NCBI GenBank assembly: GCA_024760905.1
Contig: CM045750.1
Location: forward strand, 19,406,919 to 19,470,918
DNA length: 64,000 nt
From: Plotosus lineatus
Taxonomy: Eukaryota > Chordata > Actinopteri > Siluriformes > Plotosidae
Direction of reading: 5' to 3'
The notes under the pieces were generated by a model. That model was not told the origin of the DNA, did not search any database, and saw only the letters and a list, made by a program, of their open reading frames with translations. Of this stretch, positions 36,791-48,171 are shown one piece after another. The number at the start of each line of letters is the position of its first letter. Position 1 is the stretch's first letter. The translations under genes and the position numbers were made by a program.

Positions 36791-37681
36791 CAGGGGTCAG
36801 GAACCTATGGCTCGTGAGCCAGATGTGGCTCATTTGATGACTGTATCTCGCTCTCAGGTAAATCAGGTGGCCTTTCTTAACAGAATAGCGAATACATCAT
36901 TTCACTGTCATTTAAATAAAATAAACAAAAAAGCCATCAAATAAAACAAAAACCGATTTATAAATCTCACGCATTTAAGTCTATTCCTCTATTTTTAATG
37001 CCACGTCACTGTGGCGCGCAGCGGAGATCCAATCCATTCTGTATGCCAGTATGCGAGCGGGTCCGATACCTTGAAACTCTATTTTTATTGGATTATAACA
37101 ACAGCCACAGACTGTGCGTGTTGTTTTTGAGTAACGAGGTAAATTTCCTCATTTTTGATCAGCTCATTTGCACGAAGCCAAGCACAGCTGGCAAGCAAAA
37201 CACAAACGGAGAGACATGGAAAAACTTCAACCCGCAGATCAGCTGATTGCTAAAACTTGGGATGCGTTTCCTGTCACATAAACACTGCAGTGTGTGCGTC
37301 CTGTCGTACTGATCATGTCTGGCTCCACATGCGCACGTGAGCAGTCCTTCTCACCTGAAAAGCATCAAGACTAACCTGCAGTCACGTGTAATAGATGGAA
37401 GCTGAAACGGCTGCATGAAGCTGAACCTCAGCACATATCAACCAGACTACAAAGCCATCAGCAACACCATGCAGCATCAGAAGTCGCATTAATAGTAAGA
37501 AGGACTTTTCTTATTGATAAATAACTTCATTATGCTAATGTCATTTAAAATAAATTCAGAGTCGTATTATACTCTCAAATTGTTGGTATTTTTCAATTTA
37601 GTTGTATTCAGTATATATATATGACATATTAAAATATGTCTTTTTTTTGGTTCTCTTAGTCAAAAAGATTCCCGTCCCCTG
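36791..37681 (+). mobile_element. Non-autonomous hAT element with 8-bp target duplication
   Basis: CAGGGGTCAGGAACCTATGG at the left and, inverted, GATTCCCGTCCCCTG at the right. The direct repeat GCGTAGGG flanks it exactly (36783-36790 and 37682-37689), the 8-bp signature of hAT transposition. The 891-bp element keeps only the C-terminal dimerisation part of a hAT transposase. Confidence 0.9.
37300..37493 (+). pseudogene. hAT transposase C-terminal (dimerisation) remnant
   Basis: Allowing for frameshifts, reads STCAREQSFS, then LKSIKTNLQSRVIDGS and LNLSTYQPDYKAISNTMQHQ-type residues, the hAT family C-terminal dimerisation motif. The catalytic domain is absent. A related antisense piece lies at 60371-60622. 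Confidence 0.7.
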
Positions 37682-37852
37682 GCGTAGGGCATCTGACGCC
37701 ATAAATGTTTACATAATCCTGACCCACAGGTCCTCTTTTTGGTACTCGCCATGCAGTTTAGTTCACAACCTTTGAGTGGGAGTCAGGTCCGAAAACGGAA
37801 AGAGCCATGATCAAAGCTTGATTTTGTTGACAGGTAATTATTTTGTGTTGAT

Positions 37853-38200
37853 TTTGCCCTGTGACGGTCTTTCACGCTATTCAGTGTGTGCTTTTCCTTC
37901 GCCCAGTTTTGTCTGATATAGGCCCCTGCCTCTCAGCCACTACAGATGGAGTAAGCGATTTGGCAAATAAGTGAGTGAGCGGAGATATGCTTCGGGTTGT
38001 TTTGTCACTGAAAGATCCAATACGACCCAGATTTATTCTCCATGCTGAGGCAACAAGTTGTTGCATAAAGTCTCTGATTCCATATCACCTTGCAAGTTTC
38101 TTACCAGGGAGCAGTCAGCAGTGATTGACTCCTATTTCACCTGTGACCCTGATGAATAAGCTGTCCAGATAATGGATGGATGGTTGGATGGATAGTAATA
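37853..38200 (+). repeat. SINE-A-like 3' fragments (two)
   Basis: 37853-37980 carries GCCCTGTGACGGTCTTTCAC, CTTCGCCCAGTTTTG and GAGTGAGTG-type ends. A second tail (CACCTGTGACCCTGATGAAT, ATGGATGGATGGTTGGATGG) lies at 38130-38200. Confidence 0.55.
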
Positions 38201-38346
38201 ACAGCATCAGTAATAATATACGGGCGGCTGTCCTGCAACCCAAGAGCACTGTAAATTGGATATGGTGTAATTGCCCCAGTTGTGTTATGAAAACATTACA
38301 TCTGCGTTGAGGATGCAGGCAATATGTAATCACATTCCAAGTATAC

Positions 38347-38349
<3 letters not shown>

Positions 38350-38418
<69 letters not shown>
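38350..38418. repeat. (GT)n microsatellite
   Basis: Pure GT array. Confidence 0.95.
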
Positions 38419-38420
<2 letters not shown>

Positions 38421-39284
38421 ACCTTTGATTGTACTGTATGTTCAATAAAATAACCTTTAAAAAGTACTTTCAATATCATCTGCAGAACAAAGCTTATTCA
38501 GCCTGTATACTTTAGCGTTTTGTGTAATACCATGCATAATCCCTGCATAATAACTTATCACGACTGTACTCCTGTTCTGGAGACCCAGAGTGAGCAGACC
38601 TTGCTTGAGTTTAATATCCATGCTTAAATAAATCTCTTCAGTCCCTAATCCACAGATAATAAGATTAAACTAAAGGTCAATGGTATGCAAGCAGGTAACA
38701 TTGCTGTATTGTACAGAAACATGCGGCAAAACAGCATCAGGCGCCTTTTGACAATTCATCCATTTTCAATCAAGGACTTCTTTGACCTTGGTCGATTTTT
38801 CACATCTTCATATTTCCCATTAAAGTTAAAGTTATGACTTGCTGGTCAAGGATTCAATCATGCTTTGTTAACATAAACAAATTTGTGAAACAGATAAATC
38901 TACATTGCATAAAGCTAGCTTTCAAAATATGTACATCTTATTTGTATATTGATTTTTAGTGTGCAGGGCTTTGTTTTACATTAATTTGTAAAAAACAAAA
39001 AAAAACAAACAAACAAAACAACAAAAAAAAAACATCAATACAAATAAGGGTCAGGCAAGTTATAGGGGAATAAATTACTCAGAAGCAAATATATAAATAG
39101 TTGTTTCAGCAGCAGCCCTGCGAAACAATGTTCAATTTAATTTCATTTTTCTCTCTCTCTCTCTTTCTCTTTGTTACAAATCAGGTTCGGTGAAATCCAG
39201 CGTGATGTTCAGAGCCCTAATGAGCAAACCAGGAGTAAAAAAGCAAGTGAATCGATAGATATCAAAACTCAGACCCAACTGAAG
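38419..39284. other. Unassigned stretch
   Basis: No family recognised up to the Tc1-like end at 39285. A-rich tract near 38990-39035. Confidence 0.35.
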
Positions 39285-39361
39285 GAACACACCATCTTTT
39301 CTTTTACCACAGCAACTCAGATCGTAAATTTTCTGTCCAAATACTTTTGGACCTAACTGTA
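39285..39361. mobile_element. Tc1-like terminal fragment
   Basis: Ends GTCCAAATACTTTTGGACCT then AACTGTA, a terminus type common among fish Tc1-like elements. The other terminus was not found. Confidence 0.5.
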
Positions 39362-39385
39362 TTTGTGAATTATACAATATCTTGT

Positions 39386-39860
39386 GGTTGATCTACATTC
39401 CAACCCTCACCTATGGCATCACGAGCTTTGGGTAGTGACCAAAAGAACAAGATACAAGTGGCTGAAATGAGCTTCCTTTGCCAGGTGGTGGGGCTCTCCC
39501 TTAGATTCTTAGGTGAGAAGCTCGACCATTCAAGGAGAGCTTGGAGTAGATCCACTGCTCCTCCGCATTGAGAAGGATAAGTTGACGTGGCTCGGGCATC
39601 TGGTCAGAATGCCTCCCAAATGCCTCCCTGGTGTGGTGTTTCAGGCATGTCCAACTGGGAAGAGACCCCGGGGTTGACCTAGAGCACGCTGGAGGGACTA
39701 TGTCTCTCGACTTGCCTGGTAATGCCTCGGTGTCCCCCCGGAAGAGCTGGAGGAAGTAACTTAACTGGGGAGAGGGACGTCTGATCCTCTTTGCTTAGGT
39801 TGCTGCCCCGTGACCCGACCCCGGAAGAAGATGGTGATGATGATGATGATGATGATGATG
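39386..39860 (+). pseudogene. LINE C-terminal remnant (non-RTE family)
   Basis: Homologous to 21150-21690. Reads LIYIPTLTYGITSFG-type residues, then HLVRMPPKCLPGVVFQACPT and GREVTAPR-type sequence in shifting frames. Ends CCGTGACCCGACCCCGGAAG followed by (ATG)n. Multiple stops. Confidence 0.75.
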
Positions 39861-39948
39861 ACAGTATCTTGTCTTGTGTGGGTTCTTGCCCCACAGCGTC
39901 CGGTTAAATACAACAGTCCACTAAATTACTCTGTTACTTTCCTGTTAT

Positions 39949-40375
39949 GGCACGGCGGCGTAGTGGTTAGCACGTCCGCCTCACAGCAAGAAGGCCCGGG
40001 TTCGATTCCCGGCCTGGGCGTTTCTGTGTGGAGTTTGCATGTTCTCCCCGTGCTTGTGCGGGTTTCCTCCGGGTGCTCCGGTTTCCCCCGCAATCCAAAG
40101 ACATGCACTGTAGGTTAATTGGCCGTTCTAAATTGACCGTAGTTTCTCTCCTGCAGCGGCACTGGAACCCAGTCGTATCGGCACTTGCCTTTTCATTGGA
40201 TCCTTCCGGTGGCGCCGAGACAGGGGGGGACTTGCTGCTTGGGTAACAGCCTGTCCCTCATTACTCCCTACCCAGGCTCTGTGCACTGGGGAGTATCACC
40301 AGTCGGGATACTGGCCAGAGCGCAGCCATAGTCCTTCAGGACTGACGGAGGCCTACGCGATGGATAACTGAATGG
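39949..40375 (+). repeat. Chimeric SINE: SINE-A head and body with tail-3
   Basis: A well-preserved SINE-A head (GGCGTAGTGGTTAGC A box 39957-39971; GGTTCGATTCC B box 39999-40009) and body run to AAATTGACCGTAG at 40141. There the sequence switches to tail-3 (CAGCGGCACTGGAACCCAGT, GGACTTGCTGCTTGGGTAAC, CCTTCAGGACTGACGGAGGC). Elsewhere tail-3 follows a SINE-B head, so this copy is a mosaic. It is one of the least diverged heads in the window. Confidence 0.9.
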
Positions 40376-40426
40376 AAGTTAACATGAATTGTATATCCTT
40401 TTTTTAATGTACATTTGCATGTTTAC

Positions 40427-40760
40427 GGTGGCAGAGTGGTGTAGTGGTAAGCACAACCACCTCACAGTAAAATGGTTGTGGGTTTGAGTCCAGGGCTTGG
40501 GCATTGCTATGTGGATTTTGCATTTTTGTCCCTTGTTTGTGTGGGTTTTCTCCAGGTACTCTGGTTTTCTCCTACAGTCCAAAGACATGCACATGATGTT
40601 AACTGGCTGTTCCAAAATGTGCCTAGATGTGGATATTTGTCTGTTTTGGACCTTCAAATGTCTGGTGAGCTGTTCAGGGTGTACCCTGCCTTTGCCCAGT
40701 GTTGGCTGGCCTCCTTGCAACATGGGTTGAACTAATAAGTGGCAAATAAGTGTGTGCGAG
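40427..40760 (+). repeat. SINE-A copy, full length
   Basis: Head GTGGTGTAGTGGTAAGCAC, B-box GGGTTTGAGTCC, body TTTCTCCTACAGTCC and a diverged tail. Confidence 0.8.
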
Positions 40761-40924
40761 AATTACCAGGTTTTATAACTTCATAAGAAACCCGTTACAA
40801 CATCACCACAAGTGCCGCCGGCTTAAAATCTACGAGAAGTAATAGGGTTAGAATTACCATACAACTTACAATATCATTTTAAAAATGATATATTGGCTTT
40901 ATATTTAATGGAATGTATATACAT

Positions 40925-41190
40925 GGATGGCACAGTGGAGCAGTGGATAGCCTCACAGCAAGAAGATCACATGCTCAGTGCCTGGGCTCAGGGCGTTTCT
41001 ATGTGAAGTTTGTATGTTCTCCCCATGCTTATGTGGGTTTACTCTGGGTAGTCCGGTTTCCTCCCACAGTCCAAAAACATGCATGGTAGGCTAAATGGTT
41101 GTTCCAAATCTCCGCCAGGTGTGAGAGTGGTAATTGTATGGGAGTTGACCCTGCAATAGACTGTCAAGCAAGTTAAGGTACTGCTGATAT
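40925..41190 (+). repeat. SINE-A copy, tail missing
   Basis: GGATGGCACAGTGGAGCAGT head, then CCTCCCACAGTCC body. Ends at CTGTCAAGCAAG just before a Tc1-like start. Confidence 0.8.
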
Positions 41191-41195
41191 ACAAT

Positions 41196-41800
41196 CCCTG
41201 GCAAAAATTATGGAATCATCAGTCTCGGAGGATGTTCATTCAGTTGTTTAATTTTGAAGAAAAAAAGCAAAACTAAAGTCATTTTAAAACCTTTCTGGCT
41301 TTAAGGAACACTAAAAAAAAAGAATAAAAAAAAGTGGCAGTCAGTACTTTTTTTAGACCAAACGTGGGAATAAATTATGGAATCACTCAATTTTGAGGAA
41401 AAAAAATTGGAATCGTCCTGTAAATTTCCATTCCCAAAACTAACACCTGCGTGCAGATTAGATCTGCTCGTTAGTCTGCAGTTAAACATGAGTGATCACA
41501 CCTTGGAGAGCTGTTGCACCAAGTGGACTGACATGAATCATGGCTCCAATACGAGAGATGTCAATTTAAACAAAAGGAGAGGATTATCAAACTTCTCAAA
41601 GAAGGTAAATCATCATGCGATGTTGCAAAAGATGTTGGTTGTGCATGGTCAGCGGTGCCTAAAATCTTGACCAAGTACAAACAACGTGGGAAGGTTGTTA
41701 AAGGCAAGCATACTGGTAGACCAAGGAAGACATCAAAGCGTCAAGACAGCAAAAATTAAAGCAATATGTCTTGAAAACAGAAAATATACAGCCACGTACA
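41196..41800 (+). mobile_element. Tc1-like element, 5' portion
   Basis: Begins TACAATCCCTGGCAAAAATT, then ATGGAATCA, a Tc1-like terminal repeat style. After AT-rich leader, 41530-41760 encodes a frameshifted N-terminal DNA-binding region: ERIIKLLKEGKSSCDVAKDV and KILTKYKQRGKVVKGKHTGR, ending in the GRPRKTSKRQD hook typical of the paired-like helix-turn-helix. The catalytic domain is missing. Confidence 0.75.
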
Positions 41801-42224
41801 GCATTTATAGCATGTAAAGCCACGACAACAGCTCGCCGCATTTCTTGCATATGGACAGCAGAGCCACGACCACGGCTCTCCGCATTTCTCGAGGACAACG
41901 TGATGAGCCAGTATCGCGGCTGCCCGCAGTGTAACAGCTAAATATTCCGGTTGAAAGTAATATTATATTGCCCATGACTGAAACGTCATTGAACACTTTT
42001 GTGATGCACTTGGATTGCCGCCTGTATACCAGGCCCCCATGCCTAACATCAGTAATGACCTCGGTAATGCTCTTATGGCTGAATGAGCAAATTCCCACAA
42101 CAATGCTCTAAATCAAATAGAAAACCTTCCCTGGAGAGGTAATTAAGAGTAATGAATTAAATTAAACTTGTAAAGACTTGTGAGGTGTTGGATGGTCCTG
42201 GTGTTTACCATGAGCATGTTGATT
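41801..42224. repeat. Degraded interspersed repeats, poorly classified
   Basis: 41805-41925 has a tandem duplication of a GCCACGAC..GCTC.CCGCATTTCT block. 41985-42125 resembles a common fish repeat 3' region (GATGCACTTGGATTGCCGCC, GGCTGAATGAGCAAATTCCC). Class uncertain. Confidence 0.4.
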
Positions 42225-42700
42225 AGTGTTTTTTTTTTTTTTTTTATTTATTTATTTATTTTTTTTTAACTGTGTTCCCATGAGAAATCAAGGTTCTTGT
42301 CCATACTTACATACAAATCCTCATGTGTACATGTTTCAGATATTACTATGTCAGTTCCAGTAGCACTTTGAAATACACACTCATGAGTAGTGACAGTCAC
42401 ATGTCTTACCTGGGATTTGCTAGATTTGTAAAAAAAAAAAAAAAAGACCTAATTACTGATTCAAAACTTAAATCATTCTCCTCCAGTTCCATCCAGTGCT
42501 GTGTTAAATACTGTTTTCTGTGAAAGCCTCACTTAGTGCTGCTACGCTCCAGTACACTCTTAAACATATACAGTTCCAGCAGAGCTCACAGAAGCTGTGG
42601 TAGTGGGATGCTGTACCATAAATGCTTTAACAAACTAAAAGTCAGAGCTAATATACTTAAATGTCACGGCTTATCTCGATGCTTAATTCAGACGAGAATG

Positions 42701-42701
<1 letters not shown>

Positions 42702-42772
<71 letters not shown>
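42702..42772. repeat. (CA)n microsatellite
   Basis: Pure CA array. Confidence 0.95.
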
Positions 42773-42774
<2 letters not shown>

Positions 42775-42796
42775 GTTTGCTGTACTATACAGATTA

Positions 42797-43003
42797 GGTC
42801 ATGGAGGCATGAAGGTGTATTGGTTAGCACATCCACCTCACAGCAAAAAGGTCCTGCTTCTGTGTGGAGTCTGCATGTTCTCTTCATGCTTGTGTGGGTT
42901 CCCTCTGAGTACCCCAGATTCCCCTCACAGCTCAAAAACATAAGTACGCTACAGTAACTGGATGTCCCATGGTGACCTTCAAGATAGGTGTGAATTGTTG
43001 TAT

Positions 43004-43047
<44 letters not shown>

Positions 43048-43170
43048 TCCAACGATGGTCCAGCTATTCATAGTCTTCACCCCGTGTCGGTTGAGATAAG
43101 CACCAGCCTTCCAACAACTGTAATAGGATTAGGCTGACATGGGGTTTGGCAAATGAGTGAGTGGGAATGA
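42797..43170 (+). repeat. SINE-A copy with internal (GT)n expansion
   Basis: Head ATTGGTTAGCACATCCACC, body TGTGTGGAGTCTGCATGTTC and tail CTGTAATAGGATTAGGC. A (GT)n array at about 43005-43046 sits in the late body just before the GGTCCAACGATGGTCCAGC segment. Confidence 0.8.
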
Positions 43171-43582
43171 ATTTAACCCTGTGATCTATTTTTATTTATC
43201 TTTTTTAGTAATAAACAGAAACAGAACCCAGCATTTTTGCATCAGTTTTATCGCTCTGTTAATTTTTTAATTTAATTATTATTATTTTTTTTCATGGTGT
43301 TGGGCAACGCATATTGCAATGAGAGGGAATCTGTAGATGTCTTATTTCATGCGATCCATATGAGAAAGGTTTAAGAGTCTTTATTTATCACACAGAAGTT
43401 ATATGCATGTGATGTAATGCAGTGAAATGCTTTTCTCTTGTATCCTCATCCGACACTGCAGCAACGAAGAGCGCAACGAAAAATAAAGGAGGAGGTATCA
43501 TTAGAAAAAAAAACATGAAAAATCAAAAGAGCAATAAAAATAAATCATACATGTATTTTTAAGTTTTTTTTTTTTTTTTTTT
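43171..43582. other. Unassigned AT-rich stretch
   Basis: No family recognised; ends in a T-run at about 43566-43585. Confidence 0.35.
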
Positions 43583-43710
43583 TTTCATTTTCTGAACTGC
43601 TTTATCTATTATTATGGTTGTGGGGAGACTGGAGCCAATCCCAACTGACTCCAGGTGAAGATGGGGTACACCCTGGACAGCTCACTAGACCATCGTAGGA
43701 CAACGTGGAC
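43583..43710 (-). repeat. SINE tail-1 fragment, antisense
   Basis: CATTTTCTGAACTGCTTTAT, GGTGAAGATGGGGTACACCC and GACAGCTCACTAGACCATCG. Confidence 0.75.
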
Positions 43711-43994
43711 ACAATAAAATACATGCACTGCAATTAGTGACAGAATCATTCAAGTTGGGTTTTATTCCCAAAACATTGAAATGACACCTATAGAAGATGC
43801 ACGTGAAGAGGTAATGGGTGTGTTCCATTCAGAACTATACCACAAACTCGAGCATCGGAGAACGCAGCATATAGGAGAAGAAAAAATATGAAGGAAGGAA
43901 TGATGGGCAGGTATGGGTTGGAACAGTCATTCATTTTCTAAGCAGCTAGGTCGGCACTCATCTCAAATGAATATGCATTGTGGTTAATATCTTT

Positions 43995-44165
43995 TGTTTG
44001 ATGAGTAAAAAAAAATGTTAATTTATTGTGTTTAATTCCAGCTAAACCATTTTCTTTTCAAGAAATAAAAAAACACATTATATGAACATTGCCTCATAAT
44101 GAGTCAACTATTTAATAGGGTGCCCTGATTTTTTATTTTTTAATTTTTTTATTTTTTTTACAAGA
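43995..44165. mobile_element. Tc1-like 3' terminal fragment
   Basis: GATGAGTAAAAAAAAATGTT, TTAATTTATTGTGTTTAATT and ACTATTTAATAGGGTGCCCT match the right end of the complete element at 51673-53799. The very tip is degraded. Confidence 0.75.
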
Positions 44166-44300
44166 CTCTACTAGACAACAGTAACAGTCTCAGATCAGTC
44201 AGCCAATGATCAAACAGATCATGGACTAATTATTAAATGATATAATTGTAGTGAAGGATACGAGGTTATACAGGTCTACAGGCATCAGGAGGGAACATTA

Positions 44301-44549
44301 CAGTGGTACCTTATGAGTGTCCCTTATAACGATTTTTCCATTATACAAGCTTCGACCCCACCAAAAATCCAACCCATCCAACGAGCAAAATTTTGATTTG
44401 CGAGCTCTGCTGAGGAAATGGCTTTTCTGGGCCGATTAGCCTCGTATTCTTTCGCTTGTATTCCTCCGCACTCTTAGAACGCCTTGTGCAGTGCTTCTCA
44501 ATTATTTTCTGTGATGCCACGTCTAGGAAGAAAACAAACAAAAAAAAAC

Positions 44550-44606
<57 letters not shown>

Positions 44607-45054
44607 ACACACACACCCCACTCCCAGCACCCCGTACACGACTATAAATAATGCTTACTGCACTTCATATCATTTGCATGGTGCTTTTTCCCTACACTAT
44701 AGGGAACACAGTGAGCGGCCACTGCCACCTACTGTAGTAGATGCGCAATTACACTTAATTGCAGTACAATATGGCAAAAAAAAGCATGTTCCCCATGGTC
44801 ATATGCCCCAACCCCACTATTTGAGAAGCACTGGCCTTGTGGGAGCTCACCATGAGCCTGTCCTCGCTGGCATTTGCAGCATGCACACATGCAAAATTCT
44901 CCTCCTCCTCTTCCTTCTCTGTTACGCACCACCTCCTACATGCCCACGTGACATCTTTGCCGCAGTCAATAATTGGAGAGGTTAATTGACTTATTGTTTA
45001 TTATTGTTTTATTATTATTATTTATTCTTAATTATTATTAATGCTCATGTACAT

Positions 45055-45104
<50 letters not shown>

Positions 45105-45314
45105 AAATATTTATTATTTTTAAAAGTTCATATTTAATATATTAGGTCAAATGTCCATGTTTGTGGCAGAGTTTGTATGGATTTGGGAGGTGGTTTGAAC
45201 AGATTAATTGGTTTTATGTTATTTCTTATGGGAATAATTGTTTCATCAAACAAACTTTTTGGCTTACAAGCTTGCCCTCGGAACGGATTAAATTCGTAGG
45301 TCAAGGTTCCACTG
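44301..45314. mobile_element. MITE-2 copy with internal CA and ATT arrays
   Basis: CAGTGGTACCTTATGAGTGT after TA (44299-44300) and GTAGGTCAAGGTTCCACTG before TA (45315-45316). The interior (GAGCAAAATTTTGATTTGCG, GCCGATTAGCCTCGTATTCT) is the reverse of 2040-2115. It carries a (CA)n at 44550-44604 and an (ATT)n at about 45055-45103, the latter homologous to the array in the 1.8-kb copy. Confidence 0.8.
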
Positions 45315-45469
45315 TATTACCATGATCACCATTCCAACAATCAAGTGAAGATTTTGAAAGTAGAAAAATAATCTAAAATTATCTAAAAAATCTAAAATTC
45401 TTTAACTAAGTCTGATATGACTAACTTGATAAATGAAAGTAAAATAAATAGTATTTAGTCTACTGTGTG

Positions 45470-45596
45470 TTCTTGGACTGTTAGAGGAAATTGGGCATGC
45501 GGAGGAAACCTACACAAGCACGGGGAGACCATGCCAACTGTAGACAGACATCCAAGCCCAAGAACTGAACTCGGGACATTCTTGCTGATGTGAGGT
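45470..45596 (-). repeat. SINE-A fragment, antisense
   Basis: GTTCTTGGACTGTTAGAGGA, CAAGCACGGGGAGACCATGC and GAACTCGGGACATTCTTGCT. Confidence 0.7.
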
Positions 45597-46401
45597 AAAA
45601 CCAAAAATCAGCAAATTGCTGACGCATGATGACAATATATATTGAAAACCCACCCAGATGTAGCGCGGTAAAAGTCCAACAATTGGTATTTTGTAGTTTT
45701 GGATAGGAACCAAAGCCTTGTCAGAGGTTCCAACAAAATTGAACTGCAGTTACAATGAACAGAGCACTTTTTAAGAAGCCACTGACTACGATAACTAGCA
45801 ATGGGAGATCGAGACTGTATCAAATACATAGAAATCAATTAACCAAAACTAATAACGACATGACTAAAGAATTGACCTCATCACATCTGAATGATTGAAA
45901 GCAGATATGAAGAAAATAATGTATAGACATGCACAAAAGATCCCGAAGAGCTGGAGTACAAATAACTTATCATGAAACCAGCAGAGGAAGGAAACAATAT
46001 AAAGAGTCAGGCTCAGCCTTTTGAAAAAAAAAAAAAAAAAAAAGAACTTCTGATACAAGTTGATGACTTGACATGATATTATGCAGCATGAAATTCCGTT
46101 GCACAACAAACATGTACGCTAAGGCCTCAGAGTTGTCGACGACACCCCACACCCGAATGCAACATGTTTTATTGTAAGTCAAATGTTTCATAGAAAATTT
46201 GTAAACCAATGTTAACACACAAATATATACAAATATGCAACAGTTTTGTTCAGCATAAAGAAGTGAAACTTGCACAATGATGCGGAATGCCAGATGCCCT
46301 TGGACAGGTTTACTTCTGTGAGCATGTTATACACATCCGAATCATCATCCTCATCGCGATTGGGTTAAAGTAATGCATCCCATGGCAGTAGTAGTTATAG
46401 T
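45597..46401. other. Unassigned stretch
   Basis: A poly(A) tract at 46024-46043. 45600-45760 faintly resembles a Penelope-type terminal region on the minus strand, but the ribozyme core is not intact. No gene. Confidence 0.3.
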
Positions 46402-46615
46402 AATGTATTGTCCAGACTATATGCCACACTTTTTTCATACTTTGGCTGAATGTGAGACTTATGCTCCAGAGTGACTTATGTGTGAAATTATTACATATAA
46501 TTCTGTTTGTCATCATAACAAACATAATTTCATGTTTGTTATTTTTACACTCACAACCACAAGAGGGCACTCTAGACTTGGGTACCAGTACCTCCTCATT
46601 CACCACTGAAGAAAT

Positions 46616-47105
46616 GTGCCCAAAAAGAAAATCTATTCTGCAGATTACAAGATGCTAGTAGTGAAATATGCAGCAGAAAATGGTAATCGAGCAGCAGAAG
46701 GAAAGTTTGGCTTGAACGAGAAACTTGTGAGAAACTGGAGAAAAGCGGACATTACTATTACTGCAATGAAAAAAAAACAAACAAACAAAAAAGCTAATTG
46801 CTAAAAACCAAAAAGCAAATCATGGGCTAAAAGCTAGATGGCCACAGCTAGAAGAACAAGATCGCACATGGGGACTTGAGCAACTTGCCTCAGGGAGAAG
46901 CTTGTCAACAGTGCAGTTATGTCTCCACGTCCAGGTAGTTGTCAAGGAGATGAATATAAATGACTTTGTGTGTGGACTTTCTTGGTGTTACCGCTTTATG
47001 CAACGCATCTGCCTCTCTATCAGAGCGAGGACCACAATGTCACAAAAACTGCCAGCCGATTTCCAAGCCAAGGTAAACAATTTCCATGAGTTTGAAATGT
47101 ATTAG
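46616..47105 (+). pseudogene. Pogo-type transposase N-terminal fragment
   Basis: The first frame (46616-46804) reads KKKIYSADYKMLVVKYAAEN then EKLVRNWRKADITIT, a psq-type helix-turn-helix. After a stop, the following frames give GLKARWPQLEEQDRTWGLEQ and, at 46940-47090, GLSWCYRFMQRICLSIRART plus TTMSQKLPADFQAKV, which is CENP-B-type DNA binding. The DDE catalytic domain is absent. Several stops and frameshifts, so inactive. The order and spacing match pogo/Tigger relatives. Confidence 0.75.
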
Positions 47106-47114
47106 TCCAGTGTG

Positions 47115-47115
<1 letters not shown>

Positions 47116-47190
<75 letters not shown>
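47116..47190. repeat. (TA)n microsatellite inside the pogo-like element
   Basis: Pure TA array. Confidence 0.95.
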
Positions 47191-47192
<2 letters not shown>

Positions 47193-47260
47193 TTTATTAT
47201 GCATTTTTTTGGCCAACGCAACTTGTACTCCGGAGCGACGTATAGTCTGGAAAATACGGT

Positions 47261-48170
47261 AGTAGTTTATTTTGCTAGTTAAAAAACAAATATTTTTTTT
47301 TACATTTAAGCAATTCAAAAAGTGTATTGTTTTGTGGGGAAGAAGTTTGGAGGGGACGATAGAGTGGAGGTGATAAAGTTACCATCACTTCCCATTACGT
47401 CAGTCTCATACCGCTATACAAATTATCAGCAGAGATCCCACATGTACATGTATATACATGCGGATGCATGGCCGGACATTTTGCTACACAAAAAAAACAA
47501 ACAAAAAAATCCTCGTAGGATGAAGTGGGTCTTTATTTGACTGTATGCATCATGAGAGCATGTGGGTGACTATGAACCAATAAGAAAAGAGAAGATCAAT
47601 GGTTAACGTATTCTGTGAAGACTTTAAGAGCGCTGGAGAGGATTAAAGAGATATATGTGAGTGGTTGGACATTAATTTGTTCGAACGTGAGACAGTGGCA
47701 TTATTAATGGTTTGTGACTGAGGTTTGCAGTCTGTAACGGTTTGCATGCTTTGCCACAGATTCATGCATGCACACCTTTGCATATGGATTGATTTACTCA
47801 TAACTTCTGATTAAGTAAGACATTTATAGAGCAAGTTGGAGTAATGTCTTCAATCAGAAACTCTAAGCACCGCTGCGGTAAAGTCGCTGGTGTCATCAGA
47901 GCTGTACCAGAATATCTATCTATCAGTCTGCATCCTCCAGCATGTCTTATAACTCGGCTTTTGATTGCTCAAACCACTGACACACCTCCATCATCCCTCT
48001 CCATCCCGCCTCCTTCCAGAGCCTTTATTTATATTCTGGGAGAAGTAAAATGGAGGCATGATCTGATTTGCCAAGTGGAAGTTTTATTGCACTTGGAGTG
48101 TACCACGTATAAGTCATTCAACATCATTGCTCCCCAGGTCCTGCATGTTATGTTCTGCTAAAATCTGCAG
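47261..48170. other. Unassigned low-repeat stretch
   Basis: No family recognised. 47840-48160 is less AT-rich and contains a 105-codon plus frame (47844-48161) without motifs. This is a reasonable interval to test for sequence conservation. Confidence 0.35.
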
Positions 48171-48171
48171 T

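Larger units (their letters stand above)
46402..47260 (+). mobile_element. Pogo/Tigger-like element with transposase N-terminus
   Basis: Left end ATGTATTGTCCAGACTATAT; right end read inverted ACCGTATTTTCCAGACTATA, each followed inward by CGAC/GGAG-type repeats (GCTCCAGAGTGACTTATG and CTCCGGAGCGACGTATAG). The interior encodes two DNA-binding modules of a pogo-type transposase. A (TA)n array at 47116-47190 replaces most of the catalytic region. Confidence 0.75.

Noticed and set aside
37300..37493. Domesticated hAT protein
   Set aside because: Only the C-terminal end remains, with frameshifts, inside an element with intact termini and target duplication. It is simply a non-autonomous copy.
39957..40010. 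Possible tRNA gene from good A and B boxes
   Set aside because: No cloverleaf beyond the boxes, and the sequence continues into a repeated SINE body. It is a tRNA-derived SINE head.
45600..45760. Second hammerhead-like region on the minus strand
   Set aside because: The core reads CTGACAA and CAAAAC instead of CTGANGA and GAAA, and stem I does not close. At best a decayed relative.
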